Assembly (NCBI GenBank): GCA_017591395.1
Contig: WEDG01004934.1
Location: 1 to 64,000, forward strand
Reading direction: 5' to 3'
From: Schistocephalus solidus
Taxonomy: Eukaryota; Platyhelminthes; Cestoda; Diphyllobothriidea; Diphyllobothriidae
DNA: 64,000 nucleotides
Position numbers and translations under genes: made by a program. Below are positions 1 through 12,084 of this stretch, piece after piece. Each line of letters opens with the position of its first letter. Position 1 is the first letter of the stretch. The notes below the pieces were generated by a model. That model searched no databases and was not told where the DNA came from. It saw only the letters and a list, made by a program, of their open reading frames with translations.

Positions 1-1138
1 AATGAAGATTGTTTAAACAGGGGCAGGTTGCGAATGGCCCACACAAATCGATGACCCTAAATTTTCATTTGTCAGTTATATCACTGTTAACGTTTGTAGT
101 ATTGACATTTTTGCATGTGAATAGGGAGCTCAAGGGCGAAAGCCTACTTCCCTCAATAAAGTGACTTAAAGTGACAATAATATCCAACTAGCAGACCAGT
201 TGCTAAGACGGTTGAAATCCCTTGAAGTTTATGCCTATCGGAATCAGATCTGATGAACCTCCACAATTTAACATCGTCTGCAAACATGACGGCGCTGCTA
301 CCCAGGTCGTGGACACAGTCGTTGATGTGCACTAAGAAGTATAACGGCCCTAAGATGGCGCCTTGAGGGACACCACTTATAACTGGAGTAGTTGTTGACT
401 TCTAGGTATCGACACACACAGATTGCAATCTTTCTGTATGAAAGTCTGCGATCCATGTCAGCCGCATTCGTCTTATGTCAATTTCAGACAATTTGTAGAT
501 AAGACGTTTTCGTGGGACACTGTCAAACGCCTTCTTAAATTAGTGTAGATGACGTCAAACATACCATCTTCGTCCAATGCGCGAGTCCACTGCTCTATTG
601 AGAGTAATATACTGCAAAGACCGGAGCGATTCTGTCTGAAGCCATGCTGGAGCTCTGAGAGTAATCGGTTTCCCTCAAGGAAATTCATGGTTGCCTTCTT
701 GGTTATTGATTTTATTATTTTACAGCAAATGGAGGAAAGGCTGACAGGCCAATGATTGTTGACATTAAATCGAGCCCCATTCATGTTTATGGGGTATATA
801 TTTGCTGCCTTCCATTCGTATGGCAGTTTCCCTGATTCGAATAAGGAATTGAATATATGCGCTAGTGGTTTGGAGAGTTCACCCGCAAGTTCTTTCAAAA
901 AATTTTCCAGTAAATCGTCCGGACCAGATGACCTCGATTCTATAAGATTTCGTAGTTCTCGTTCCATGAGAGGTTCCAGGAAGAGTATATATTCAAGCAC
1001 TGGCCCGGCGTCTATAACAGCACTTTTGACGCGGTCAAACTGATGTTCCGGTTCTCTAGTGAATACCAAAGCAAAGAACCGACCCAAGTACTCGGCTTTC
1101 TCGCAATTTTCAACCATTTCTCCACCATTCCCATCCAT
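1..1138 (-). pseudogene. CR1/L2-type non-LTR retrotransposon reverse transcriptase, broken
   Basis: The - strand reads as the reverse transcriptase of a non-LTR retrotransposon. From 1138 down to 473 there is an open stretch with the order expected of CR1/L2/Jockey-type RTs: a SSGPDDL-like motif, KPLAHIFNSLFESGKLPYEWK, a WPVSLSSICCKI block, and LLSELQHGFRQNRS. After a frameshift near 540 the reading resumes as FKKAFDSVPRKRLIYKL (about 545-490), then GVPQGAILGPLYF (about 380-320) and the catalytic FADD followed by VKLWR (about 290-258). The remainder to position 1 is decayed. No endonuclease domain is visible upstream of 1138, so the copy is 5' truncated. Stops and frameshifts make it a dead copy. 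The RT identity is firm; the exact clade is a judgement from motif style. Confidence 0.85.
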
Positions 1139-1269
1139 AAGTACTGCTACTGGAACCTTGTTTTTTTAATCGACTATTGATATAATGATAGAACGATCAG
1201 TATTGTTTTTCACTGGCAGCTCGATCATCTACTGCATATATCTTTTGACCGTGCTAGTAAACTGGCAAT

Positions 1270-1570
1270 AAATAAAAAAATATGTGTGCAAAAGGGACTA
1301 AAATTGAAGAAAACAAAACGATAAAAAATGAGAGAAACTGCAACTGTCGCCATCATGAAGGGTCGTCCGTTAATGAGTTTCAAAAATTTGCGCCAGATTT
1401 ACTTCCTTGAAAATTTTCAAAATATACTTATTTTTATAGTAAGAGTAAACGAACAGTGGTAAAACTCACGACCAAGTGAGCTCAATGGGCCAACTCATAT
1501 ACATGTAAGGAAATTCACCCATGAATGGAGGAGAAAAAATACGGCTCAATTTCAAAAGCCAGCCAGGTGA
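1270..1570 (+). repeat. Interspersed repeat, copy 1 (partner at 39040-39370)
   Basis: This stretch and 39040-39370 align in the same orientation. Shared blocks are, in order, a GAGAGAAA start, a CTGCAA(C/T)TGTCG block, a GCCAGATTT(A/T)CTT block, an ACA(A)AG(A/T)GTGGTAAA block, an ATGGGCCA block, and a final GGAGGAGAAAAAA block. The two copies are clearly diverged. It may be the 3' end of an unidentified retroelement; that is a guess. Confidence 0.6.
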
Positions 1571-2579
1571 GTGAACATGCTTGGAAGACGTCGAATTTTC
1601 TTGACGTTCAGACTTTAACTATGGGGTTCTTTATCCTGCACGTTTTGTTTCCAACACCATACTGCTAAGTTCTTTCTCTGTTCAGCTGGTAAACCTGCCG
1701 CACATTGCGTTGTATGCCACTCATGCCCAAGTACAAAACTCTCATACTTTCGTGTATCCTTCAAGTAAAATATAATGCCTTGAGTTTTAAGTCATTTGTT
1801 TTCTTCCGTTTCAGCAACATTTGGCCAATTTGCGCATCACCTATTGTATCATTTCTTTCGAAGATTTTCGAAGCATTTGACTATCAGAGGACATTTCCGC
1901 CCTATTTCCGCTGCGGTGTTTCCGTCTGATAATTTTCAATCAATCAGTGACCCTCTTCAAGGGTTCTGCTAAGGCCTCAAATGCTTCGATTAGTTTCCTA
2001 TCCTCCCAAATCTCAGCAGACAGACGAAATATATGTAGGCGTACCCGCTTTGGAGAAAAACATTTGAATTTATCCTTAGTTATCTGAAGAACACCAGTAC
2101 TCAGCAAAGGTAAAATAAACTTGCAGATCTTGGAAAAGGTCCTCTTACTTACCCAGAGTCTTTGTGCTCGGTCATGAAGCCGTTCACTTGAATATTTCGT
2201 AAGTCAAACCTTTGAGCAGTACGTTACGGTTTACAAAAACTTCGTGAGTATGATGATTGGTTAGTTGTTCTTCTTTGAGGCCTACATTATCACTTAAAAT
2301 GGAAATTTTTCTGCCTTAAAGATAATCAGTAAGTTTGGGGACGAGAGTTAGTATTTTGATTGTAAATCATCGCCTTTTGTTTTTATTCCATTTCATCCTT
2401 TGCTCTCTATGTCTGGATTATCAGGTTTTTCAAGACTGCTTTCCTACGCCGATTGAGACATCCAATAATTGAATAAGTTGATTCATGTACGTGCTGACCA
2501 TTCAGGAAGCCACATATCCTAATATGATGCGCAAGTAGTTGAATCAAAGAGTATGAACGATTAATTTACTGAGCCGGCC

Positions 2580-2680
2580 GTGGTTGTTTGGTAGGAAAAA
2601 CCCCCAATGAGAATTCGCACTCACGATCGTGCGATAGTGCTCAACCGGTTGTTAGGTCCCACCCAACATCAGCGTTTAGT
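2580..2680 (-). repeat. Possible tRNA-derived SINE remnant
   Basis: Read on the - strand, this contains a GGTTGAGCACT segment like a tRNA D-arm/A-box and a GTGCGAATTC segment like a B-box, about 30 nt apart. It does not fold into a clean cloverleaf and no second copy of the same type was found in the window. Confidence 0.3.
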
Positions 2681-4639
2681 TTTTATGAGAGTACTGAATC
2701 GAAGCATAAATTCTTAGAAAAAACAAGCTTAAACTATAATTCATATGTTCGAAGTCTGAACGCACTAAATGCCTACTCTTACCTGCTATCGGAAACCGCA
2801 TCGGGTTTCGCTAAACCCTAGGGTTAGGTGGTTAACGATCATCTGACCTGATTGCTTGTCATTAGCTGTTTTAGGGCAACCTAACCTCGTTTCTAAATAC
2901 ACTTTATGACTTTATGACTAGATAAAAATTGTGAAATTTTGCACTGCAGGATAACTTGATGCTCATGCAGGATATAGTGAAGGGCGTTTTCGGCTTTGTT
3001 TTAGGTCTTGGAACAAAGGATATAGATATTCATATGCCCTTGGGGAGCATATCTGTTTAGAGGTCGAACTGAAACAACAATCCTGCAAAGTTTCACATAA
3101 ATCACCTAAAAATCCGTAGGTAGGTCTGGAATCCGCCAAATGAGGTGGGAAATGGCCGCGGTTACGGACTGTTTTCACATTTTACAATGAAACGACACAC
3201 CAATCCAACGGCCGTTTTCGGCCAATCCTTACCCCGAAAGCAGTCCCACTTACTATCTAATCAAAAGGATGGTCTTACCACTAAACCTTCCTCGAGATGA
3301 CTTCCAAATCTCGTCAGTTCAGCTTCCGAATTCCTCATTGATACCCAGGGACATGCTGTCTGATCTGACGAAATTATGGTGTAATTCTGCTTGAACTCTC
3401 TTCACGCACACCTAACCGCATCTTGCGTGAGATGTTCTATAAAAGGGGTATAACGAAACCAGAGAGCGTTTAAAATGAAGCATCGAAAGCAACTGCATTT
3501 AGCCAACTAACTTCTTTTTTAACATTCAAATGTTCGAAGATTGAACAAATCAAAGGAACGCTGGGGCGTTTCTCAATATGAAGCCCAGTTGCGAAATTGG
3601 TCATACAGAATTTGAAAACCCGTTTCGATCCCTACAATCCAGGGCTTTGACGCCGATATGCAGACGACATGCTCGCTATCACTGAGAGGTTGTAAGGTTT
3701 CAGGCTATCAGGACCTGCTCAACTGTATTTTCCCGATTTAAACTTTACAAGGTATGAGGTGAAGACTGGATAGTTGCCCTTTACTCAAGTTCTTGTCACG
3801 CGCAAATCCAATGGTGAATCAGTACAATAGTTTAGACTACAGCGAGACTAAGGCATATTCGGGATTAAGAAGTAAAGACTGGCTACTTAGTCGGTGCCTC
3901 CGTACACACCTGTAAATAGTAAACTAGAGAGAGAGAGAAACAGAGGGAGAGAAAGACACAAAAACTGCCACACTCTGCTGCATGTTAAACTGTATCACAT
4001 ATTCACTTAGGTGCATTATAAAATTCCGCCACGCACACCAGCAACAGACGGACATCTGCTTTTTTGACTCAGCTGTTACGCCCGATTCCGTCCATCTTGA
4101 TTCCCTGGGGCGGCTAATGGAACTAGATGATGTATTGGCCAAACTCGTCGCCATGATTGGGGCCTACTGTCCCTCCGCCACTGCGCGAGTTGTCATCTAT
4201 AAGAATCTCCCAACCGTTCGATGTCCGATCTCATCTGTCGCTCATTCTATTCGCCTACACCATTCACCAGATTATCGGAGGGGCCCTACACAGTGTCGAT
4301 TGAGTAGAGTTTGCGCCCAGACGCTGGATAACTGATCTAGACTCCATTGACTCAGAATTTGGGTGATTTGCATTCGGTGGTGACACTTGTGAATTAAGTC
4401 GCTACTTCGGTCGGTTTATCCGTAAAAACTGTGAAGACCAAATTGTTTTCGAGCTGCACATTCGCATTCTTCCATCTCACGAGCTCAGTTATATTGTCCT
4501 CGATCCGGCGACGTTGCCCACTTGAATTCGTTAAAGAGGAATTCAACGCAAGATCTGGTTCAACACTGTTCGTAAAGACATGAAAGTGGTTATTGGACCT
4601 TCGATATTCGGTCTCTGCTGTTGGAGAAGAGAATAAGTC

Positions 4640-4970
4640 AAGCTGTCGATATCCGCTGCCGAAAATCGCCATGCGCGGAGAGGTAAAGTACGCGACATTA
4701 TCGAAGCCAGCTAGATAAGCCATGATCGCCGTCGTACCAAGTACACATAAAAGTAGGAAGCAACGGAATGCATTGCAATAGAGTTTGCATGAGTATCGTG
4801 TATTTTCTGACAGCAGCAGCGTCTATTAGAATCTTGCGAAAAAAGAAACAGCTAGACAGAGGTGAGCAATCGGGTGTCATTTATCAAGTTCCGTGCCACG
4901 GCTGTCCCCACCAGTATGCAGGTCAGACAGCACGACAGTTGGGATCACAAATATTAAAGCACTAACGGGT
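4640..4970 (+). pseudogene. Penelope-like element GIY-YIG endonuclease fragment
   Basis: The + strand encodes GVIYQVPCHGCPHQYAGQT followed by ARQLGSQILKH at about 4873-4963. This is the characteristic start of the C-terminal GIY-YIG endonuclease of Penelope-like elements: a (V)IYxxPC..C...Y.GQT.R.L..R...H pattern with the Cys pair typical of PLEs. The reading frame closes at 4965, so the C-terminal half of the domain is missing. The sequence before it (about 4640-4760) shows LPKIAMRG-like residues that may be the end of the RT-endonuclease linker. It is a truncated, inactive copy. Confidence 0.7.
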
Positions 4971-4994
4971 GAATCGACCCGCTGTCTCAAATTG

Positions 4995-5410
4995 CTATTC
5001 CACAGTACGCCCGTCGTATCTGATGAGGTCCACCATGTGCCCCATATTAAGACAGTGTAGGAACAGTGACTTGCACTTATGTTAGATTATATTAAGAGTA
5101 GACTTCCGCTGCATCTACTGCACTCTCTTACCCTCTCCTACTTGGGCCCCTTGTCATAACCAAATCAAAAATACAGGAGGCGTAGGTGGCTGGCGTAGCC
5201 GGAGCCGTCCCTAGGCATGTCACCCAACCTGGCTCGGATCCAAGGGAGTGGGAGTGCCGTAAAGGTCACGTTATGAAGGAGCCATTGAAACCTGACTCCC
5301 AGACAACCTGTCGGGCATTCCACAGAAACACATATAGGGCTGACTGCGAGCTGTGTGTGCAATCTTCAGTCGACGACCTTTCAAGCCACCGTAATAGTCT
5401 CAGGTCCAGA
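4995..5410 (+). repeat. LINE 3'-region repeat unit (U family), antisense to its LINE
   Basis: This matches the roughly 350-400-bp U repeat described at 22536-24095. Shared blocks are a CATCTAC(C/T)GCACTCTC block, a GGTGGCTGGCG..GCCGGAGCCG block, a CTGGCTCGGATCC block, GGAGTGGGAGTGCC, AAGGAGCCATTG, and a final block near a CAAGCCACCG motif. A C2H2 zinc-finger LINE tail on the - strand follows at 5560-5905. The same order occurs at 22536-26713 and 48300-49183, so this looks like one 5'-truncated LINE copy on the - strand. Confidence 0.7.
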
Positions 5411-5559
5411 TCCTACGTGCAGCAGTTGAGTCACATTCAGAAGGAGCCGGGGATTATACATCTCTCTTTCATGAAGGGCGCCCTTTGAAAACATGTGTTA
5501 TGTGATGTTGGGCGTGATGTGTGTGATGTAGGTGATGGGGAAGAAAAGAGCGGTGATAA

Positions 5560-5905
5560 GGTAAATCCTGCTGTGATTCAGTCAGATGTTCGTGGAGGCG
5601 CATGTGGCCGAATCGAACCATGCATTAAGTGAATGTGCGAGGGTACTTACGACAACGGTGGCGGACGTGGTGGCTTTACGCTGGTTCTCCAGGCCCTTGT
5701 TCGTCAGTCTCTGTGTAATGGATTTGCAGGTGACTGACCAGACGGATGCGTGAGGTTAATGTGCGATGGCAGTGGTGACAGTTAGGGACTGAGTCCACAT
5801 CCCTGGTGTTGGGGGTTGTGGTCGAGTGATCGTTGCGATTGCATTCACAGGTGGCAGGATGGAGAGCGGTAATGGTGGCCATCGCCGTAGTGGAAACATA
5901 CACCA
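5560..5905 (-). pseudogene. Zinc-finger tail of the C2H2-LINE, truncated
   Basis: The - strand open stretch 5903-5676 contains CHHCHRTLTSRIRLVSHLQIH, a C2H2 finger of the type CxxCxxx(F/L)xxRIxLVxHLxIH. It continues through an ETDEQGPGEPA linker that matches the RTE(A/T)(D/G)E-PVPGAP linker of the copies at 24096-25010 and 48740-49183. Past a stop, the final finger is visible as decayed residues. Only the extreme 3' end of the element is present. Confidence 0.7.
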
Positions 5906-5929
5906 GTTCTGATTTTGGTCGGAATTATC

Positions 5930-8093
5930 AAAAAATATAGCTCAAACATATAGCACCAATTTAGGTCGTTAAATAAAGGCTAGTAAAAGGTTTCATGCTT
6001 AGTAAAAGAATTACCACTGCCTCTATCGTTTGAATTCTTTTACAACTTTCGAAAAGTATAGAAGAATGGAAGTCCACTAGTGGTCATTACCGACTATAAT
6101 ACTAGCGTATTTGGAAATATGAGAATTTCGGTATCCCAGATGACTACGACACGTAAAATGGACACAGAGCACAAGCGAGCTAGCCTGTGACCTCAACCTA
6201 AAATAAGTTGACGGGCATTTTCCCCAGCCCATTTCGAGTGAAGATTGCTCGGAGCGATCTGTTTTTTACCTGGGCAAACAAATAAAACATTTTGCTTTAC
6301 AATTTATTTTGGCTAATTGAATCTGACTTTGTGGGTGTAAAAGCTGAGTTGTCAAATTTCGCTATCCGAATATTGAATCTGTCGTGCTCGGTAGCTTAAA
6401 CACATTTCTATTTAGCAATATATTCTTAAAATCAATCCCAACTGCCACTCCGTGACACGTTGGCTAAAGGCAGGTACGCCTTTTGGAAGTCTCTAACCTG
6501 ACTTCGGAACCCCAGTCGAATACGACTTCTCCCACACTCTTTCCCTCTCTACGTTCGTGAGTTTGGAGTTGCCAACAGAAATGCAGTGCTTAAATTATGG
6601 ATTCACTGTTAACTTTGAAAATAGGGACTATCATTATTCGCGTCGCAAAAAAGAGTATTATAGGAAACCTGTTTAAATTGATCCTTCCACAGTCAGAGCC
6701 TTTTTATTTTGCATCTATTCAAAGAAATGCTGCAACCTTCATCACCTCTTCTCCGTTCTCGTTCACATACAAGTTCTGTTTCTGCAGATACCCAAGCCGC
6801 AATTATGATGAACCTAAAACCGCCCTGCTCAGCCAAATTGATTGACGCCGATGAAAACCTTTTGGTGAGTTAATAACAAGAACGTTGAAAATCGAGTCTC
6901 AAGTTTGCCTAGGGTGTGATCCGCACCTCAGGTACTTATAAAGACCTTTGATATTCAGGTAGTTCTATGTTTTAGGTTCTACAACCTGTGTAGATAGTTT
7001 GCTGCTGCCACAATTTTCTCTGGCCTTGGTCAAAATTATTTAGGATGCTCGTTGTTCACACTAGTCGATATTTGCTTTCTGCTAATCTTCCACGTCCAAT
7101 TATGTGATCCGTGTTAAAACTGAAACACCTGTGCATAATGACGTGAATTTGCGGGAATTGCTGTCCTGAATTGCTGTCCGAATATAAGTATCCGTGTGTG
7201 CTCTACTGCCAGTAAAGAATTTGTGTGTTTGTTTTGTGGCTTTTCCGCATATGATCACCCATTCCACCTTGCTTATCTTCCTTTTTCGTTGGTTATGCAA
7301 AAGCGATCTTAATATGGTAGGTGTTTTACAATTCTGTTCAAAATATGCAGAGTAGTTGCCCTTCCTCGAGTGACTGACTTTCTTTTCTAGATTTTAACTT
7401 AACCTATCCCATTTCGGTACAGATGGATACCTGGCAGTCGTCCGGATTGCTTATTTTAGATAGCTTATTGCCTCAAAACTTGACCAAAAGACGGGAGTAG
7501 CCAGGGAACCCCTTTAGCAGCCATTAGCAATCGTCATAATAGTGCATTTTCAGGTCTTGATTGAATTTATATGATATCTAGGGTACCAGGACCAGGACCC
7601 CCCGTCCTGGTACATTCTTTGCTGATCTGTGACTGATTAGTTGCTGCTAACTGTTCTGTTATCAACCACCTATGAATGCGACAGGTAGGTGGCAGTTAGA
7701 CTAATGGGCAAGGTCACTGACGCCGCTTATCTTTCGTGCTTCCGTTAAAAGGTCTGTTAGTGATCATAGCTTGATTTCGGTCTTACAACTTGTTCCCCGA
7801 GCACCTTACCCATGCCAATTATATCGACTCGACGGTCGAACTGTCATGTTTGTGGAATCTGTTTTAACCATCTCTCAGCAAGAAGCCTGAATCTAATTAG
7901 AGTCAGGTAGACGAAAGGGGAATGAAATAGACACTGCGCAATTCGACACGAAACCACGTCTAGCTTCGTAAAACCAGACATGATCGCCTAACTTTCTTCA
8001 AAGCTTGTGCGCCTACTGGTTGTATAACGTCGAGTCTTTTAGGATACTAAGCTTGGCCTTAAGCGTTTATTTAAAAACATTGCCTTTCTTCAG
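5930..8093. other. Non-coding stretch upstream of ZFYVE1 exon 1
   Basis: I see no gene. The homologous protein needs about 150 more N-terminal residues with a Cys/His zinc module. I looked for a CxxC-rich exon on the + strand here and found none, so the upstream exons are either outside the window or too diverged for me to recognise. Confidence 0.5.
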
Positions 8094-8322
8094 TTTCCTG
8101 ATGCGGCCTCTCTGGGCCAGGCGCTGGGATGTCCCCCGGACCTAAAATTGAAGTCACTCGCGATCGTAGGCAACACGGGTGACGGGAAGTCCCACACTTT
8201 GAATCACGCCTTCTGTGGCGGTCGTGATGTTTTTGTGACGTCGGCTTCGCAAAATACGTGCACCCTTGGGGTTTGGGCTGCTTACGAACCAGAAAGAGGC
8301 TATCTCCTCCTTGACACAGAAG
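8094..8322 (+). CDS. ZFYVE1: ZFYVE1 (DFCP1) homologue, exon with Walker A motif
   Basis: This exon encodes the start of the NTPase domain of the FYVE protein ZFYVE1/DFCP1, which marks PI3P-rich ER subdomains (omegasomes) in autophagosome formation and also associates with lipid droplets. It reads FPDAASLGQALGCPPDLK, then AIVGNTGDGKSHTLNHAF, then DVFVTSASQNTCTLGVWAAY and LLLDTEG. GNTGDGKS is the Walker A loop. LLDTEG corresponds to the Walker B/G3-like strand, and GVWAAY is a family signature. The acceptor is TTTCTTCAG at 8093. The donor is AAG|GTGAGT at 8323, leaving the Gly codon split after its first base (phase 1), completed by the next exon. The exon cannot be the first one because the frame opens at the acceptor without a Met and N-terminal domains are missing. 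Identity is very likely; the orthology call rests on motif recall, not a search. Confidence 0.92.
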
Positions 8323-9114
8323 GTGAGTGACATGCATCTCCCACCTCTATCATTGAAATAAACGTCTTTCCAATTAGTTTCTGCATCCACTACGTCACAG
8401 TTTAGGACACCAATTGTTAGCTAGCTGATAGGCGTGACTGATTTACTAGTCATCTCTCTGTTCATTTTTTTTCTTGAATCCTTTTGCAAATTTAGACTAA
8501 TTGCCTGGTGTGCTTGTGTTTTTTGAACCCTCTCTCTCACGGTTTGCATTCGAAAGCCGTTCTTATCTTGGTTGCAATGCTGATAGTTTTCAGCACGAAG
8601 GATACAACCGGCTCTATACTGTTAACTAGCTACATTTCACATGGATGCATATTGTTGCTACTGGTTACCAGACGTTGTTCTCAGTAGTAAAACGTAGCAA
8701 AATTCCAGACACTCGCTTCTTTTCTTCTGTGCCTGTCTGAAGCACACTAAACTTTAAATACCATCCAATCCCTCATTTTTGAATTTTGTTCCAACCCAAA
8801 GCCCACTGAAAATGTTCCATTTCGGTATGATGGCAACGTTCCGACGTTTGTAAACGACACTTACCGGGAGCGAATACGAATAGTCATTTGAGCTCCGAAC
8901 AGACATCTCCCTACCATGAATGTGTTCTACACAGATCATGATCAAGTGTGTAGTTTTGTTTGTGATCGTGAGTTCAGAGTCTTTAACGCCGGGGGAGGTG
9001 GGCTAACCGTTGGGAACGGGAAAAAATATAACTACTGTTATATCCATATTATAGTTCCTCTTTTACTGCAGGAAAACATTTCATACCCGAAGCCTTTTCC
9101 CTTCTACGTTGCAG

Positions 9115-9435
9115 GACTTCTCGGCGCTTGCACTAACCCCAACCGACAACGTCGTCTACTTCTGAAAGTCTTTGCAGTGGCGGATGTATTAATCTACCGC
9201 ACCATGTCCGATCGCCTGCATAGTGACATGTTCACCTTTCTAGCCGACGCCAGTGATGCCTTCGTAGAACACTTCAGACCAGAGCTAGAGAACCTGGCAC
9301 AGCGTAGCCACTTACCTTGGTCCTCCAGTCAACTAGGTCCCGCCGTAGTCATCTTCCAGGAAACGCTGCATACCGAGCCGCTTGACAGTGACTCCTCCTC
9401 TCCCAGTGCCAGTGACTCTGGCATCAACAGCAAAT
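9115..9435 (+). CDS. ZFYVE1: ZFYVE1 homologue, NTPase-domain exon 2
   Basis: The exon starts after TTGCAG at 9114 with GA, completing the split Gly codon, and continues LLGACTNPNRQRRLLLKVFA, VADVLIYRTMSDRLHSDMF, TFLADASDAFVEHF and LGPAVVIFQETLHTEPL. These match, block for block, the conserved middle of the ZFYVE1 NTPase region (RLLLKV, DLVIYRT-like, DRLH, FLxDAS, LGPAVxIFxET). A short acidic/Ser-rich run (DSDSSSPSASDSGINSK) lies where the family has a variable loop. The donor is AAAT|GTAAGT at 9436, phase 1. The intron before it is 792 bp (8323-9114). Confidence 0.9.
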
Positions 9436-11056
9436 GTAAGTCCAGCATCCATGCTTGAATACTAAGTGTATGACCCGAAACTCTGGCCATTAATTATTCT
9501 CAAGTGTACAGTCTGAAAGCTGAATGTCTAATGGTGGATAATCTTATGATTTTTTTGCAGTCTTAAGACCTTCGCCTTCCTGATTTTGCTCTAGGGTATC
9601 TACGGAGAGGATCTAGTCTGTTTTAATAACGCGATTAATGAGTAAATACAGTTTAGTTGCTGCTTGAAAATTCCGATCATGTCCGGCGCATAATGACTAA
9701 GGCGTCGTCACCGTGGCGCGTTCAGAATTTTTCTCATTATAAGAATGAAAACCAGTGTTTAAGCTCTGTAAATCAGCTTTGGAGGGGGTAACCAGAGGGT
9801 GTAGATCCAAATGAAACCCCTTGATTTGTTTGAGCGCTTAGCCATTTAATGTGAAGAACATAACCCGGCAGCCGTTTGATGTTTACACAAAAGGGTCTTC
9901 TTTTTTCCCCTGCTTATCAAACTGTTTCTCCGGTAGAGCACTGCCTTTTATCCGGTGTAATCCTTCAGTTTTGACAGTAAACCACGAGTTGACGTCAGGT
10001 GATGTCAGTGTTTTGTCTTAAACTGCCGTTCTCCCCTGTCTATACTAGTTGCATGTTCGAGGCCGTCCATTTATGTCTGCGAATGGCCCTAGAGTTGACC
10101 GACTGGCCAGCCAGCCAATAGATAAGAAGGAACACCTGTAAGTGCGACCACTTGTGACGCGAGCGTTCAGTTTTTAAATCTTACGCAAGCCGTATGAGCG
10201 TAATTAGAAGGTGTTTGTCTGAGGTTCCACGTGCTTCAAGTCGTTCTTGAGCCACACAACTTAGCGCTTCATCAGATTCACACGTCTCTATTTTTCCTCC
10301 TAGTATTTTCTTGGAGTATTGATTGACGGTTGTGATAGGTCTTTACTACACCAACTTGCCGAAGTGTTATCCGTTTACTTGAATATAGACAGTCACTGCA
10401 CAAGGATTATGTTCAATCTAAGTTTTATGCGACAACCACATACATTTCTCCGTTAACTAGCATGTTTATTTATCTGCAGACCCGGAACGTTGGTCGCTAG
10501 TATTTGCATATTTTGCTATCTTAGTCAATACGCCAAGGCAGCCCGGTATTTAGACGTTCTTAAGGTCACGAAAAACTTTCAAAGTGGTTGTGTAGTCCCT
10601 CGAGCTCCTTCATAATTCGTATGAGGTACCAGCCTAAATTCGAAGGGATACAATCTGTTCGTAAACCGTTCTTATGTGCTCTTCTCCGTACTCAGCCTAA
10701 AAGGCGCTATGAACCATTTTTGTGATTCCGCCACGTTTTTATAACCAAACTAATCCGCATAGGACTCGAAAACAACTTTTTGAACTAAGAGTTGCTCGAA
10801 CCGTCACAACGGTTATCTTTATTAATAAATACAGAAGGTATGCTGTCGCATGATTTGTTAACCAAAATTAGGAAATGTGTTTTCGTTTCGAAAAGAGTAC
10901 CAAAGTATGTTTGGAAAATCAACTACAGTGCAGCCCAGTCCTGAAATGTTTCAGTCGCGTCAGGATGCTGGTTTGTAATCGGGCTTCTTTCAGGCCGCCT
11001 GCAAAAGCTTCACTGTGAAAATGGCTAATTAAGTAGTATGCATTTTTCTCATTGAT

Positions 11057-11640
11057 TTTAGATGCCCTTATAGGTTATAAATATTTCTATGGAAAAAATG
11101 CACGAAAATATCATTTTACTCGTTTGGTAACAACTTACATCTTATTCACCTGTTATGCTTAAAGAAAGGGCATCTTTCGATTAAAAACTTCTTGTTCCGG
11201 AATAATTTTGAACCCGACGTGCCGTTACACTTGCATTCAGGGTTTCCAAACTAAAAGCGATATGCTTTCCGTCTAAAGGAAATCACCTATTTCTCTAAGC
11301 TATGTAGAACGCATCACATATTGCCCATAAGATTTTGTAGTGGATGCGGACCATGTTGTATAGTAGGTATCCTAACTCATGAAATCTGATTTAGACATTT
11401 TATAAGTTAGGCAATCTACTGTATACTTTATGAGCAAGTTTAATAAATGTACGTGTACAATGCTTCATGAATGGATATTTTACGGTTTTAAAATCCGATA
11501 ATTGCCAACTTTCAGCACCAAAAGACTTTTTCACGCATAACATTTGAAAAAGGAGTAATTTTCCGGGACATGTGTAAAAAAGAAATATTTTCGTGCATTT
11601 TTTTCATAAAATATATCAAGGCATCCAATATTCATGAATA
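11057..11640. repeat. Inverted-repeat (MITE-like) unit
   Basis: The left arm (about 11057-11130) contains TTTCTATGGAAAAAATGCAC followed by GAAAATAT. The right arm (about 11570-11640) contains the reverse complement, AGAAATATTTTCGTGCAT and TTTTTTCATA. Both arms border a GATGCC(C/T)T motif. Spacing is about 580 bp with no coding content. Confidence 0.6.
11361..11421. mobile_element. Minimal TA-flanked terminal-repeat pair
   Basis: This 61-bp unit is made of the two ends of the larger element at 40936-42850 placed almost back to back. The left end is TAGTAGGTATCCTAACTCAT and the right end is the complement-type TATAAGTTAGGCAATCTACTG. TA dinucleotides flank it at 11359-11360 and 11422-11423. It is either an internally deleted copy or a solo MITE of the same family. 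Confidence 0.65.
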
Positions 11641-12084
11641 AGCGGTAGTATCTGAACATTATCAACCATGAGCTTATTTGTCGAATTAATTGGGAACGAT
11701 TGCCATCTAGACATAGTTATTATAACATAACATGTCTACGCTTTCGAAGGCTCTGAACCCTGTGACAAAAGAGAGAAACTAATTTGGTCAATCCCTTATC
11801 AAGTGAAACTATGGCTGGCTAGAATGATCTCCTGATTAGGATGCTTACATTTCTCTCCATCTTGTTTTGTTTAGCGGGGCATGCTGAGTAAAGTAACTGA
11901 AAGGAAACATTATTTTCTATAATTCGTATCCTGGAATCATTTTCAAGTTTGCTCTAAGAGTGCGATAATTCGTAAAAGCACTCAGCGGTCAAATAATACG
12001 TGCAACTTGTTATACATTTTCTGCAGTTATTGCCCCGGACAACTTTCTTATATTTACCTATCTTCCTTTCTCTCCTTTCCCTAG

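Larger units (their letters stand above)
1139..4639. other. Gene-poor stretch with diverged repeats
   Basis: I see no convincing gene here. It contains a repeat shared with 39040-39370 and a possible tRNA-derived SINE near 2580-2680. Short open frames (for example 3982-4335 on +) have no recognisable motif and I do not call them genes. Confidence 0.5.
9436..12084. other. ZFYVE1 intron with inverted-repeat elements
   Basis: This 2.65-kb intron has no coding signal. It contains a MITE-like segment near 10925-11040, related to 20097-20259 and 58960-59100 through a TTTCAG-(A/T)C(A/G)CG-TCAGGATGC block. It also has an inverted-repeat unit 11057-11640 whose arms share ATGCACGAAAATAT, with a tiny TA-flanked element nested inside (11361-11421). 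Confidence 0.6.

Noticed and set aside
4394..4723. 109-codon frame on the - strand as a gene
   Set aside because: It overlaps the likely PLE region on the + strand and shows no motif of its own.
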